DNA from: DAHUYF01 sp035945115 | GTDB taxonomy: Bacteria > Pseudomonadota > Alphaproteobacteria > ATCC43930 > CGMCC-115725 | Assembly (NCBI GenBank): GCA_035945115.1 | Contig: DASZAN010000155.1 | Span: 1 to 64,000, forward strand | Direction: 5' to 3' | DNA: 64,000 nucleotides | Part shown: positions 1 through 9,107 of the stretch, piece by piece | How the letters are laid out: every line of letters begins with the position of its first letter | Numbering within the stretch: the first letter of the stretch is position 1 | Made by a program: the position numbers and the translations under genes | The notes under the pieces: generated by a model | The model's database searches: none | Told to the model about the DNA's origin: nothing | What the model saw: the letters and a program-made list of their open reading frames with translations, nothing else

Positions 1-928
1 CATAGACGTTGACGTCGTGTCCGTCTGGGGCAGTGCCGTTGGTCCACCACGCCGTCCCGTCCCAACTATCGTTGATGAACTTTATCTGCACCTGATGCGC
101 TACGGTCGGATCGAAATTGCTGTTGATCGTGATGGTCTGCGTCTGGCCCGATGCATGATCGGCGGTGATCGTGTAGGTGCTGTTGCCCACCTGGTGGCCG
201 TCGACGAACACTTCGATTAGCGGGTCGGTGCCGTTCAGATTGTCACCCGAGACCTGCAGCGTCAGCGCATTGCCGCTGCTGCCCGTGCCAGTGCTGCCGC
301 TTGTCGCCGGCGGATCGGTCACTACGATCGTCCCTGGGGCCGAGGTCACGGCGTGATGATCAATGATCTCGGTCGCCGTCGCGCTCAGCGTGTTGACGGG
401 GTGCCCGGGGCCCGAGTAGCTCGAAGCGAGGGTGAGGCCGCTATTCACTTCCGCGGCACTCAGTATCACCGTGCTGCCCGAGAAAACTTGGTGATCAAGA
501 TTGTCGGTGATGGTCTCGTAGTTGGTAAGCCCCTTGATCGTCACCGCCGTCGGATCCCCCTGGACCGCCGGCGTGACGCTGATCGGCAGCGCAACCGAGC
601 CGCCCTCGGTTACCGTCAAGGCATTGCTGGCGACGGTGAGAGTGGGCGCCTCGGTCGCCGCAGGATCAACGCTGCTGCTGGTGCTGCCGCTCCCCGGATG
701 AAGCAGCGCGAGCGCGCTCGTCGAAAGACCCCCTCCGGAAGCGCCGGACCAGCCCGCCGTGTCATTTTGATGCCACAGCCATTGGAGAATGTTCTGTACC
801 CCAGGACTCGATGCAGCCGAGCCCTGCTCATTCCAGGTCGGCAAGGTGAGCGGTGAGTGGAGATCATGAATCTCGTTAGGGGTGGAATGCTCAAAAATCC
901 AATCTGAATGTTCAGAAAACGGCACCAT
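1..928 (-). CDS. CBM60-like carbohydrate-binding repeat protein (N-terminal part, runs off the window)
   Basis: This reading frame stays open from an ATG at 928 to the left edge, giving 309 visible residues. The start has a good GAGGAA ribosome site (GAGGAACATCGAACATG). The N-terminus is Ser/Thr/Gly-rich without an obvious signal peptide. Residues about 95-200 look like an Ig or calx-beta-type beta-sandwich. After a Gly/Ser linker (about 205-225) comes a segment with VSGDNLNGTDPLIEVFVDGH and a closing DSWDGTAWW...DGHDVNVY. This is the pattern of calcium-dependent xylan-binding (CBM60) modules. Such proteins are usually large, secreted and act on polysaccharide, which fits the polysaccharide genes to the right. 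The catalytic part, if any, lies outside the window. Confidence 0.75.
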   Translation of the reverse strand, partial: MVPFSEHSDWIFEHSTPNEIHDLHSPLTLPTWNEQGSAASSPGVQNILQWLWHQNDTAGWSGASGGGLSTSALALLHPGSGSTSSSVDPAATEAPTLTVASNALTVTEGGSVALPISVTPAVQGDPTAVTIKGLTNYETITDNLDHQVFSGSTVILSAAEVNSGLTLASSYSGPGHPVNTLSATATEIIDHHAVTSAPGTIVVTDPPATSGSTGTGSSGNALTLQVSGDNLNGTDPLIEVFVDGHQVGNSTYTITADHASGQTQTITINSNFDPTVAHQVQIKFINDSWDGTAWWTNGTAPDGHDVNVY

Positions 929-1370
929 GTTCGATGTTCCTCTAGCTGTAGCCAAACGTGAATAGGTCGCGTCGTTTCCATCCCTCTCTGGGTGCCCGGC
1001 TTGCCGGAACGCCGCCGTTTTGCGCTCAACTTACGCGACGCGCGCCTAACGCGTCGTTAAAGAAAACGCGCGCAGGGGTTCAAATCTATTCAATCCGCGA
1101 CTAATCGCTGTGAGCTTTTTGTGAATCGCACTCACGATCAATTGATGACGCGCGCCATTTCACTGTGTCACCTGCGGCTCCGCGCCTTTCTTACTGTCCT
1201 AATATTGTCCCACGTGTCTCAATATTGCCCCACACCCGCGGAATGCGGGAGCGATCCCGTTGGTTATGTGCTTGACGGCGCCGATAGCTTGCTGTGGCCG
1301 AGCGATCCGCGATGGCATGGAGAGGGACCCCGTCGCCCGCGCCTCAAAGCGGGATATCCCCCGCGTCGGC
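929..1370. other. Gene-free stretch between CBM60-like gene and glycosyltransferase
   Basis: About 440 bases without a supported gene. The right end lies behind the stop of the glycosyltransferase and the left end is the leader of the CBM60-like gene. Short open frames here lack ribosome sites and have no recognisable protein pattern. No clear terminator was seen. Confidence 0.5.
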
Positions 1371-2615
1371 TCAGCCTTGTGACGCCGGCCGAAGCCCTGT
1401 CAGCCCCGAGCGCCGGGCCGTCGCTCGTGAAATCGCCAAAAAAGCCTCCTCGAACGCGATTGCCTTGGCAGTGACGTCGAATGAGCTCTCAGCGAAAAGG
1501 CGCGCATTGCGGGCGAGACGGCGGCGCTCGCCATGGTCGGAGATTATGCGGAGAACCGCGGCATTGAAGGTCGCGCCGTCGCCGGGCTCGACGACGATCC
1601 CCGCCTCGGCCGCCCGGATCGTTGCCGCAGCATCGTTGTCGGCGGCAATCGACGCGACGACCGGTCTCCCTGCCGCCAAATAGCTCAGGATCTTGGACGG
1701 AACGCTGAACGCGGCTGCTTCGCGCTCAATCATCGCAACGAGGACGTCACTTGCCCCCAAGACCTCGGCGTAGAGTTCCATCGGCTGAAACGGCAAGAGC
1801 ACAAGGTTGTCAAGCCTCGCCTCGCGACGACGTTGCTCCAGCCAATCGGCGCCTCTCCCTTCGGAGACGACGACGACGTGAATGCCAAATGTTGCGCCGG
1901 TCTGCGCCAGCTCGAGCAACAGCTGCGGATCGTGCTTTAGTCCCAAGGTCCCGCTGTAAAGCGCCACGAGCTTGTCGCTGAGGCCGTGTCGGCGCGCCCA
2001 AGCGTTGTCTTTCTCGACCGGACGGATCTCCGAGAGGGGCGCCCAGTTAGGCACAATGCGGACCTTGCGCGTGTCGACGCGCCACTGCGCGAGCGGCGGG
2101 AGAAACTTGTCGGAAATGGCGACGATGGCATCGCTCGATTTCAGCAGCTGGGCTTCAAGCCGCATGTAGCTTCGTCCGATGACTCGGCCCGGCAGCCCAA
2201 GTCGTTCGCTGAGAAAATGGTGCGTCGCTTTTGAAACCAGGTCTTGGAGCCAAAATACGAACGGCACATCGCGCCTTGCGCACGCCCGACGAAGTTTCTT
2301 CTGTGCATCGAGCGGCATATTGCAACCAACGACGACGTCCGGGGCGAATGCAACCGCGCGCCCCGTCATGAGCTTGCCGGCCCGCGCCTCGAGCAAACGG
2401 CGACGCAGGAAACGCCCCTTGTCAAACTTGGCGCCGGTTCGAATCCCTTCGACCTGGAAGTTCGGCGAATCGCCGGCCTGCGCCGTGAGTTCACCCTTCG
2501 GTGCCTGGAGATCGGCGAAATGCAGGTGCAGCACCGAATGGCCGCGGTGCGCCAAGGTGCGACTGAGCTCTACCTGGAACGGGTGACCCGCATAATCGCA
2601 GATGACGATGCGCAT
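1371..2615 (-). CDS. Glycosyltransferase family 4 (WcaI/WbuB-like)
   Basis: A 414-residue protein of usual GT4 length. The N-terminus MRIVICDYAGHPFQVELS is the start of a GT-B fold donor-acceptor domain, with a His-rich segment (HRGHSVLHLHF) near residues 24-34. The C-terminal half carries ALYSGTLGLKHDPQLLLE (about 214-232), VVSEG, and the acidic/Ser region AAFSVPSKILSYLAAGRPVV that matches the nucleotide-sugar site of this family, where an E-x7-E motif is replaced by a looser form. It should transfer a sugar to a lipid-linked or growing glycan at the cytoplasmic membrane face. The gene is followed upstream on the same strand by the epimerase gene 12 bases away, so both are probably co-transcribed. 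The sugar specificity cannot be read. Confidence 0.85.
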   Translation of the reverse strand: MRIVICDYAGHPFQVELSRTLAHRGHSVLHLHFADLQAPKGELTAQAGDSPNFQVEGIRTGAKFDKGRFLRRRLLEARAGKLMTGRAVAFAPDVVVGCNMPLDAQKKLRRACARRDVPFVFWLQDLVSKATHHFLSERLGLPGRVIGRSYMRLEAQLLKSSDAIVAISDKFLPPLAQWRVDTRKVRIVPNWAPLSEIRPVEKDNAWARRHGLSDKLVALYSGTLGLKHDPQLLLELAQTGATFGIHVVVVSEGRGADWLEQRRREARLDNLVLLPFQPMELYAEVLGASDVLVAMIEREAAAFSVPSKILSYLAAGRPVVASIAADNDAAATIRAAEAGIVVEPGDGATFNAAVLRIISDHGERRRLARNARLFAESSFDVTAKAIAFEEAFLAISRATARRSGLTGLRPASQG

Positions 2616-2627
2616 GTGAGCGTGTCG

Positions 2628-3605
2628 CTAGCGAAACCCGCCGGCGCGGTGCTTCACCTGGTCGGCGATCCAGGGATAGGTCTTGGCCAGCCCGTGCTTG
2701 AGCGGCTGCGACGGGGCCCAGCCCAGCCGCTCTTCGATGAGCGCGTTGTCTGAGTTGCGGCCGCGCACACCCAGCGGACCCGGTATATGCTCGATGGTGA
2801 TGCGCTTCCCGGCGATGTCGATGATCATGCCCGCAAGATCGTTCAATGTGACCATCTCGTCCGAGCCGATGTTCACCGGACCTTGAAAGTCGGAGCGCAT
2901 CAGGCGCAGCGTTCCTTCAACGCACTCGTCGATGTAAAGAAAAGAGCGCGTCTGCTTGCCGTCGCCCCATATTTCGATCGAACCGCCATCGCGCGCTTCT
3001 GCCACTTTGCGGCATAGCGCCGCAGGTGCTTTCTCGCGCCCGCCCCTCCACGTGCCCTCGGGCCCGAAAATGTTGTGATACCGAGCGATACGTGCCTGAA
3101 CGCCATAATTCCGGCTGTAGGCGAGATAGAGGCGCTCGCTGAAGAGCTTCTCCCAGCCATATTCGCTGTCCGGGTTCGCCGGATAGGCGCTGCTCTCGCG
3201 CGTCACCGGCGCGTCGGGATTCAGCTGATTGTGCTCGGGGTACATACATGCAGAAGACGAGTAAAAGATTCGCTTGCTGTTCCGCCGGACGCAGGCGCTC
3301 AACATGTTAAGATTGATGCTCGCGGAATTGTGCATGACGTCGGCATCGTGCTCGCCGGTGAAAATATACCCGGCGCCGCCCATATCGGCCGCGAGCTGAT
3401 AGATCTCGGTGAACGCCCGATCGACGATATGCCGACATTCGACGGGATCGCGGAGATCGGCAACGACGAAGTCGTCGGCTGCGCTCTCGGCGAATTCGGG
3501 GAATTTCAGGTCAACGGCGCGAACCCAGAATCCTTCGGCCTTGAGGCGCTTGACGATGTGGGATCCGATAAATCCGCCGCCGCCGCAAACCAGTGCCGAT
3601 TTCAT
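2628..3605 (-). CDS. NAD-dependent epimerase, GDP-mannose 3,5-epimerase-like
   Basis: Starting at the ATG at 3605 (GGAG seven bases before) the protein is 325 residues and opens directly with the Rossmann motif CGGGGFIGS (residues 7-15). The YGWEK motif at 149-153 gives the catalytic Tyr and Lys of extended short-chain dehydrogenases, and YSSSACMYPE at about 115-124 supplies the active-site Ser and Cys. The segment ADMGGAGYIFTGEHDADVMH is typical of GDP-mannose 3,5-epimerases, which make GDP-L-galactose and GDP-L-gulose. An in-frame ATG at 3611 is possible, but a longer reading would place unrelated sequence in front of the Rossmann motif. It shares the operon with the GT4 enzyme and probably supplies its sugar nucleotide. 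Confidence 0.85.
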   Translation of the reverse strand: MKSALVCGGGGFIGSHIVKRLKAEGFWVRAVDLKFPEFAESAADDFVVADLRDPVECRHIVDRAFTEIYQLAADMGGAGYIFTGEHDADVMHNSASINLNMLSACVRRNSKRIFYSSSACMYPEHNQLNPDAPVTRESSAYPANPDSEYGWEKLFSERLYLAYSRNYGVQARIARYHNIFGPEGTWRGGREKAPAALCRKVAEARDGGSIEIWGDGKQTRSFLYIDECVEGTLRLMRSDFQGPVNIGSDEMVTLNDLAGMIIDIAGKRITIEHIPGPLGVRGRNSDNALIEERLGWAPSQPLKHGLAKTYPWIADQVKHRAGGFR

Positions 3606-4068
3606 AAGCATGCTCCAATCAATGCTGTTTCGGCCGCGGCCTTTCAGCCGCCCCCTCTGCAAACACCGGCTCGTTCGTCCGGTAAGATCGTGACCCCGAT
3701 GGCTACGCGGCAGTATCAACAGTCGAAGAACCGGCCTGGTTCCCAACGCAAACGTGAATGTTCACAGTCGTCGTACAACCCAGACTGTCGGGCAGCCCGC
3801 GGCAGTCGGGGCTGCTGCCAGCCCTCGCGCGACCCCTAAGGGTACTGAGAGCTAACAAAGACTTTGGCCGTAACCATTGGCACAACAGTCTCACCTGGGC
3901 GAGGACGTCCGCGATGCTGTTGCGTCGGAGCGAACCGCTGAAGGCCGGGCTGCCCCCGCCGACGCCCGCGCCTCGCGACGACGCCTATCTGCCACAATGT
4001 CAGAAGGCGGGCCGCTAAGAGGGCCCGCATATGGCCTCTGGGCGCCGGGATTGAAGCTACACCCGCCT
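3606..4068. other. Gene-free stretch with one GC-rich hairpin
   Basis: About 460 bases with no supported gene. A seven-base-pair hairpin (GCGGGCC, eight-base loop, GGCCCGC) lies at 4007-4028 without a T-run. A short plus-strand frame ends at 4018 with the residues DDAYLPQCQKAGR, which recalls NAYLPQCQNG in the secreted protein at 9451-9924, so a decayed relative is conceivable but weakly supported. Confidence 0.35.
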
Positions 4069-5490
4069 TCAAAATCCTTTGTAGACCAGATCGGAAGGCG
4101 ACACGTTCGTCAGCAGGATTAGAATCGCAGCGCATGTATCCAGGGCCGTTCGCGCACAATGGAGGAGAAGCGGTCTCCTGTCCCAGGCAAGGCGAAGCAG
4201 GCGATTACGCGCACCCTCATAGGCGGCGAGCGTGATCGTCGCGGTGGCTGTCGTCACGATCCAAAGCACGATCACCGTCGGCAGACCCAGCGCGTCAACA
4301 AACTGGCTCATCTGATCCCAGCTCGACCAAAAGAAGAACAGGGTCAGGCTGAACCACGTGAAGGTCAGTCCTCGACAAAATGCCCGATACATGGGAGCCA
4401 TGCATAGATTGCGGTAGCGAGCACGCCCGATCGCTTCCGCCATCTCTATCTGATACAACTTGTTGAGGCTGACGCCGAGTCCCTGTAGCAGGCCGAACAT
4501 CAGGAATTCCGAGGTCTGGCCATGCCAGACGCCGACGAGAAAGAACGTGACGAAAAACGCACTCACGCCGAAGAACCGCTGCAGGCGCGCGGCGGGAAAG
4601 CGGCTCATCAGCGCCATCAGCAGCGGATTATACACATAGGTCCTTAGCCATGCTGAAAGCGTTATGTGCCATCGACTCCAAAAATTGATAAAGTTCTCCG
4701 ACGAGAAGGGCCGGTCGAAATTTTCGGGAAGCCGGATGCTGAAAAATCGCGCGACGCCGATGACGAAGTCTGTGTAGCCGGAAAAATTGAAGTACAGATA
4801 TAGCGGGAAGACCGTTGCGACCGTGACGCCGGTCGCGATACGGGTCAGGAACGGCTGATCCGCGGACAGCGTGTGAACGCTCGTATTGTGAAGCGCGAAG
4901 AGCGCCGCGGAAACGACGGCGACTTTGAAGAAGCCGACGACGATACGCTCCAACGCCCTCCCGACCGCAGCGTTATCGAGAGGCAGGTCGTTCGCCGATT
5001 GAGTTCGATCGAAATCCTGATAGCGTTGGATCGGGCCCGATACAAGGCTGGTGAAATTGAGCGTATAAGCGAGATACGACAGTGGCCCAACGCGGGCCGG
5101 AAGACTGCCCTGACGCGCGTCGATGATGAGATGCATGACGCGGAAAAAGATGTAAGAGATCCCAATCGTCAAGTACGGAAAATCAAGGAAAGCCGATTTC
5201 GGGATGAACGCGTATTGCTTTAGCCAGCAGAACACCGCCACCACGGTCACCACCAGCGCAATAAATCCGAAAAGCGACCGGCTTGATTGCGCAGCGCGCA
5301 TGCCGACATGGCCGAGCAGAAGGAAGCCGACAAAGGGAACAAAGTCGGTGGGTGTGGTTGAGAAACTCATCAGGAAAAGAAGGTTCGCGCCGACCAGGAC
5401 GCCCAGACGCCACGCCTTTGCCTTCGAGGCATGGAAGAGCATCGCAGCGAACGCTGCGAAGACCAGAAATTCAACGGATGGAACGGTCAT
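4069..5490 (-). CDS. MBOAT family membrane-bound O-acyltransferase
   Basis: The start at 5490 gives 473 residues and leaves 19 bases to the stop of the FkbH-like gene; a longer reading would overlap that gene. The protein has about ten hydrophobic segments from residue 7 on. WSRWHITLSAWLRTYVYNPL (about 271-290) and LVGVWHGQTSEF (about 319-329, His323) are the AlgI/DltB-type signature, with the second His the presumed catalytic residue. MBOATs of this kind move an acyl group across or at the membrane onto polysaccharide, here probably from the neighbouring acyl carrier protein. The gene is last in a two-gene minus-strand unit after the FkbH-like gene, and faces the SGNH and acyl-carrier genes on the other strand. 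Confidence 0.92.
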   Translation of the reverse strand: MTVPSVEFLVFAAFAAMLFHASKAKAWRLGVLVGANLLFLMSFSTTPTDFVPFVGFLLLGHVGMRAAQSSRSLFGFIALVVTVVAVFCWLKQYAFIPKSAFLDFPYLTIGISYIFFRVMHLIIDARQGSLPARVGPLSYLAYTLNFTSLVSGPIQRYQDFDRTQSANDLPLDNAAVGRALERIVVGFFKVAVVSAALFALHNTSVHTLSADQPFLTRIATGVTVATVFPLYLYFNFSGYTDFVIGVARFFSIRLPENFDRPFSSENFINFWSRWHITLSAWLRTYVYNPLLMALMSRFPAARLQRFFGVSAFFVTFFLVGVWHGQTSEFLMFGLLQGLGVSLNKLYQIEMAEAIGRARYRNLCMAPMYRAFCRGLTFTWFSLTLFFFWSSWDQMSQFVDALGLPTVIVLWIVTTATATITLAAYEGARNRLLRLAWDRRPLLLHCARTALDTCAAILILLTNVSPSDLVYKGF

Positions 5491-5509
5491 CCTTGCCTCG
5501 TATGCACTG

Positions 5510-7474
5510 TCATATTGACACTTCGGCGTTGCGGGCAACACCGGACTCTGCGACCGTTTCACTGTCGACGTTCGCAAACCCGGCGCGTTCGACCACCATT
5601 GACGCAGGGGGAATCTCCGTATTCGTGCTTAGCTCCCACTCGGTCGAGCCATCATCGCAATAGGTGACCGGAGTAAAGCCGAGTTTCGCGTAATGATCCT
5701 TGACTAGCTTGTTCCGGTCGGTCGGGCGGTAGACGCCGACCAATTTGCCTATGCCGTGTCGAGCCGCATGGTGAAGGATTTCGCGGAGAACCATTCTCTC
5801 TACGTCTCGTCCGAGGACTCGGCAGCTCATCAGCCAAGTGTCGATATACCAGGTCACGGTCCGCCGGCGGCAGATGACGACGCTGATCATGCCGTTATCG
5901 CCGAAGATATCGGCGAGCCGCACCTGCAGCGTGAAGCAGTCTGGATCGCGCTCCGCTGCGACAACCTCCGCCTCCGTGTAGCGTCGCGTCGTCAGATTGA
6001 ACTGGTTCGATTTATTGATGAGCTGGACGATACGAGACCGGCCTACTGCGTCGAAGGGGTGGAAGGTGATTTTCATCCCCAGGGATTCGAGATATGCGGA
6101 CAGGTCGGCGGCCTGCTTTTGCAGCGTGATACGTCGTGCATTGTCGCGATAGAAATCGGCACGCGAGCGGTCCTCGCCGGAAAACGCGACAGCTTCGAAA
6201 TAGCCGGCGGCGCATAAGATGCGTGCATAGAGCGCGGGATCGGCCGGTAACTCCGGAACCGCGACGGCCGGGTGCATTTGCCGGATCAACTCGCGCTCGG
6301 CCGGATTGTCGTCCAGGAAGACAAGCGACTCGAGGCCGAGAGAAAGCTGTTCGGCAATCGCCTTGATGTTGGTCGCCTTGTCGGTCCAATCGGCTTGGAA
6401 GACCGCCAGGTGTTCTTCGCGCAGCAGCATTTCCGGATGCTCCCGGAAGGCCTGGCGCGCGATCTCGTCGCTGTTCTTGGATGAGACCGCGAGGATAACC
6501 CCCCTCTCTCTCAAAAGGAGCGCGGTCCGCTGTACGCTCAAAAAGGCTTCGCCGATAGGGTCGCCTTGAGCAATCTTGATTCCTGTCACCCCGTCATCCC
6601 CGATCACGCCTCCCCAAAGCGTATTGTCAAGATCGAGGACGAGGCAGCGGCGACTCTTGCCCAGCATGGCGCCAAGGATTCGGCCGACATGATCCGCATA
6701 GAGTGGAAGGTAGTCGCTGGAGAAGGGCAGCTTCGCCAAGTTCCACTCGGCGGGAGAATGCCAGTTCGCCAGGCCCACGAGCTCAGCGAGGGCGGCCACG
6801 TCGAACAACACGTCAGGCGATCGTTGCACTCTCGCGACAATCTCGCGGTTCAATGTCTCTATGACGCTGCGTGGGGACCCTGCGACCGCACGATCCAAAC
6901 TGCCGAAGAGCGGCTCTGGCGGTGGAGCAAGCGTCTGCACGATGCATACCGCGTCACTATTTTCCGCGACCCCCGCGCGCGCCGCGGCTATGAAAGACAC
7001 GCTCCGGCCTATGGCCGCGTCCGCCGCGGCGGGATCTCCTGGCACGAAGTGAAGCGGCAATCCACGGTAGTCCACCGCGATGAGCACTGCGTTCGGGCGT
7101 GCAGAATTGATGGCCGAAGTGGGAGACTGTGCGTCTTGGAGGATTTGATCATAGCCGCCCTGGATGCACTCGAGCGCCACGCCATGCCGTGCGGCGCTGG
7201 TGATAAGGGCGGGAACGATGAAGTCCCACGTCCCGTTCCCAAGCACCCCAAGCCGAAACGATGTCAAGGGTGCCAGTGAGCGGCCCTCGATCTGAGCTTG
7301 GGTGATGACTTTAGAGAGGCGGTCGAGCTGGTTCTCATCGAGGGCATGGGATGCCAGCGCTCGAACACGATTGCCGAGATCTTCGCCCTCGCCGCCGAGC
7401 GCCCGGCATCGCGCGCTGAAATCGGCAGGAGGGGGTAGTAACCACGACAGATCGGACAGGTTATTTCCGGTCAT
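5510..7474 (-). CDS. FkbH-like HAD-IIIC family protein
   Basis: A 654-residue protein. The N-terminal about 270 residues form the accessory domain of large FkbH-like proteins. Residues about 277-295 (LVLDLDNTLWGGVIGDDG, with Asp281, Asp283 and Thr285) are the HAD motif I; SSKN and FLDDNPAERE follow as later HAD motifs. The C-terminal about 170 residues contain a GNAT-like fold (FTLQVRLADIFGDNGMISVV). Characterised FkbH-type enzymes load a glyceryl group from 1,3-bisphosphoglycerate onto an acyl carrier protein and remove the phosphate. An acyl carrier protein is encoded 1.4 kb away on the opposite strand, and the MBOAT gene follows immediately. This makes a carrier-dependent O-acylation route likely; the actual acyl group is an inference. 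Confidence 0.9.
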   Translation of the reverse strand: MTGNNLSDLSWLLPPPADFSARCRALGGEGEDLGNRVRALASHALDENQLDRLSKVITQAQIEGRSLAPLTSFRLGVLGNGTWDFIVPALITSAARHGVALECIQGGYDQILQDAQSPTSAINSARPNAVLIAVDYRGLPLHFVPGDPAAADAAIGRSVSFIAAARAGVAENSDAVCIVQTLAPPPEPLFGSLDRAVAGSPRSVIETLNREIVARVQRSPDVLFDVAALAELVGLANWHSPAEWNLAKLPFSSDYLPLYADHVGRILGAMLGKSRRCLVLDLDNTLWGGVIGDDGVTGIKIAQGDPIGEAFLSVQRTALLLRERGVILAVSSKNSDEIARQAFREHPEMLLREEHLAVFQADWTDKATNIKAIAEQLSLGLESLVFLDDNPAERELIRQMHPAVAVPELPADPALYARILCAAGYFEAVAFSGEDRSRADFYRDNARRITLQKQAADLSAYLESLGMKITFHPFDAVGRSRIVQLINKSNQFNLTTRRYTEAEVVAAERDPDCFTLQVRLADIFGDNGMISVVICRRRTVTWYIDTWLMSCRVLGRDVERMVLREILHHAARHGIGKLVGVYRPTDRNKLVKDHYAKLGFTPVTYCDDGSTEWELSTNTEIPPASMVVERAGFANVDSETVAESGVARNAEVSI

Positions 7475-7681
7475 GTACGACGCCTTATTGCGCCTAGCAA
7501 TCGCCTAGCAATCGCGCTGGTAAAAACATCTGGACGGCGTTTTCGTTCCGGTAGAACGAGCGCGGCGGAACAAACGCCTTTGGAAAATGTTTGTTGTGAG
7601 GTCGGCATAGCCTCGATGGTGAATTGCTGACCCACGCAGCAAACTTGCTTGAGCTCGACACGTCAGACCCCAAATTTGCGC
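7475..7681. promoter_or_regulatory. Divergent intergenic region between FkbH-like and SGNH genes
   Basis: These about 200 bases separate two divergently read genes, so they should hold promoters for both. A near-repeat CGCCTAGCAATCGC at 7491-7514 (CTAGCAATCGC twice in tandem) lies just in front of the FkbH-like start. No clear -35/-10 pair was assigned. Confidence 0.4.
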
Positions 7682-8779
7682 ATGTCAGTACTCGACACGT
7701 TTGAAAAAATCGACCGACACTCAGCTGCACGTAGCCACCGCATCATATTTGCGACCGTTGCGGCGATCCTGGCGACGACGATATTTCTCGTCGTCGGTGT
7801 CTGCATGCTTCCCCACGATCGTTACCTGCGGTTCAAGAGTTCGACGGCCCCCGAGTTTGCAAAATATGGATGGATCTATGAGCGGATCCATTTCGACAAG
7901 CGACCGATTGATGTGGCGTTTATTGGCTCATCGTGCACGATGCTGGCCGTCAACAGCGCACTCGTCGAACAAAGTTTCGCCGACGCCTCGGGCCACGCGA
8001 TGAACGTGGTTAATTTCAGCCACGCCGATCCTGGCCGAGACATGGACTACCTGATCGCTCGGGAGCTGATGGAAAATGCTCGCCCGCGGTTGCTGGTCAT
8101 CGAGGTCGGTGAAATCGAAGGAGGGCGTCTGCATCCGGCCTTCGAATCGCTGGCTGAACCGAGTGACTTGCTGAAAGCGCCGCTGCTCGTCAACTCCTCC
8201 TATTTCACCAACCTACTGCATCTCCCTTCGCGCCAGCTCTCATTGTCTGTCAGAACGATGGCACCCGAGCCCTTCGGCGACAGCGTGCAGTTCAATCCGG
8301 CGACTTACCGCGGACTTCACTGGGACAATCCTGAATTGGAGATCGGCGGGAGCTTTCGGCCAAATGTCTATGATAGCACGACGTCAGAGAGTGAGTTGAA
8401 AGCGAACCAGCTGAGGCGGGCGAAAGTAATGTGGGCACCGAACCCACATCTGCCGCTGGCAATACAGGCTGAGCTACGACGGTTAAAACCCCGTGCCAGC
8501 CTCATTTATGTTGCGAAAGTCTTAGACTTGGCAAAGCAGCTGCGCGTTCCCGTTCGCTTCCTCCATCTGCCGGCTTGGCGTGAGCATGCCGCGCCCATGC
8601 ATGCCGATTTCTATCAACGCCATGCGCCAATGTGGAGCTATCCGGGTGACGTCGATCGCATCGACTGGTGGTATGACTCCATACATCTCAACCGAAACGG
8701 ATCGATCGCCTTCTCCGATTGGCTCGGTAAGAGACTGGCCGAGGACCTTCAGAATGAGCAGCCCGCGTCGGCGCGATGA
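7682..8779 (+). CDS. Membrane-anchored SGNH-like protein
   Basis: From the ATG at 7682 the protein has 365 residues; a TTG at 7649 would add eleven. One membrane segment spans about residues 21-42, and the rest should lie in the periplasm. VAFIGSSCTMLAVNS (about 78-92, Ser83 or Ser84 as nucleophile) is the block I of SGNH hydrolases, and YDSIHLN near 331-337 gives the block V Asp-x-x-His pair. Proteins of this type work beside MBOATs in polysaccharide O-acetylation, taking part in transfer of the acyl group or its removal. The acyl carrier gene follows 67 bases downstream on the same strand. No clear Shine-Dalgarno sequence precedes either start, so the start is uncertain by a few residues. 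Confidence 0.8.
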   Translation: MSVLDTFEKIDRHSAARSHRIIFATVAAILATTIFLVVGVCMLPHDRYLRFKSSTAPEFAKYGWIYERIHFDKRPIDVAFIGSSCTMLAVNSALVEQSFADASGHAMNVVNFSHADPGRDMDYLIARELMENARPRLLVIEVGEIEGGRLHPAFESLAEPSDLLKAPLLVNSSYFTNLLHLPSRQLSLSVRTMAPEPFGDSVQFNPATYRGLHWDNPELEIGGSFRPNVYDSTTSESELKANQLRRAKVMWAPNPHLPLAIQAELRRLKPRASLIYVAKVLDLAKQLRVPVRFLHLPAWREHAAPMHADFYQRHAPMWSYPGDVDRIDWWYDSIHLNRNGSIAFSDWLGKRLAEDLQNEQPASAR

Positions 8780-8846
8780 GACCGTCTGAGATGGTATTAA
8801 TCGGCAGGCTTTACCGTACCGGGCTGGAATTGCAGAGTGCGGTTGG

Positions 8847-9107
8847 ATGATGAGTGACGAAGAAATCTACCGGAAACTTACGACGATCTTCCGCGAGGTC
8901 TTCGATGATGATGATTTGTCTGCGAGGCCCGATCTCACTTCCGAGGATGTGCCGGGGTGGGACAGCCTGAGCCATATTCAATTGATCCTTACGGTGGTGA
9001 GAGAATTCCGAACCCAGTTCTCCGCCGCGGAGATCACGGAACTTAAGAACGTTGGCGATCTCGCCGCATTGCTCAAACGCAAAATGCTGGTCGCGTCGGA
9101 CAACTAG
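8847..9107 (+). CDS. Acyl carrier protein
   Basis: An 86-residue acidic protein with the helical layout of acyl carrier proteins. VPGWDSLSHIQLI (about residues 35-47) has the DSL motif, with Ser40 as the expected 4'-phosphopantetheine attachment site. It differs from the housekeeping AcpP and resembles the stand-alone carriers that accompany FkbH-like enzymes. Starts at 8847 and 8850 are both possible. It lies in the same unit as the SGNH gene and probably carries the acyl group loaded by the FkbH-like protein for transfer by the MBOAT. Confidence 0.9.
   Translation: MMSDEEIYRKLTTIFREVFDDDDLSARPDLTSEDVPGWDSLSHIQLILTVVREFRTQFSAAEITELKNVGDLAALLKRKMLVASDN

Noticed and set aside
1076..1090. T-loop-like GGGGTTCAAATC as a possible tRNA
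   Set aside because: No matching T stem, acceptor stem or anticodon arm could be formed around it.
1121..1474. Plus-strand open frame of 117 codons
   Set aside because: It has no ribosome site and overlaps the glycosyltransferase end; the protein has no recognisable pattern.
3913..4018. Short plus-strand frame ending DDAYLPQCQKAGR as a gene
   Set aside because: The likeness to the protein at 9451-9924 covers only a few residues and there is no signal peptide or ribosome site.
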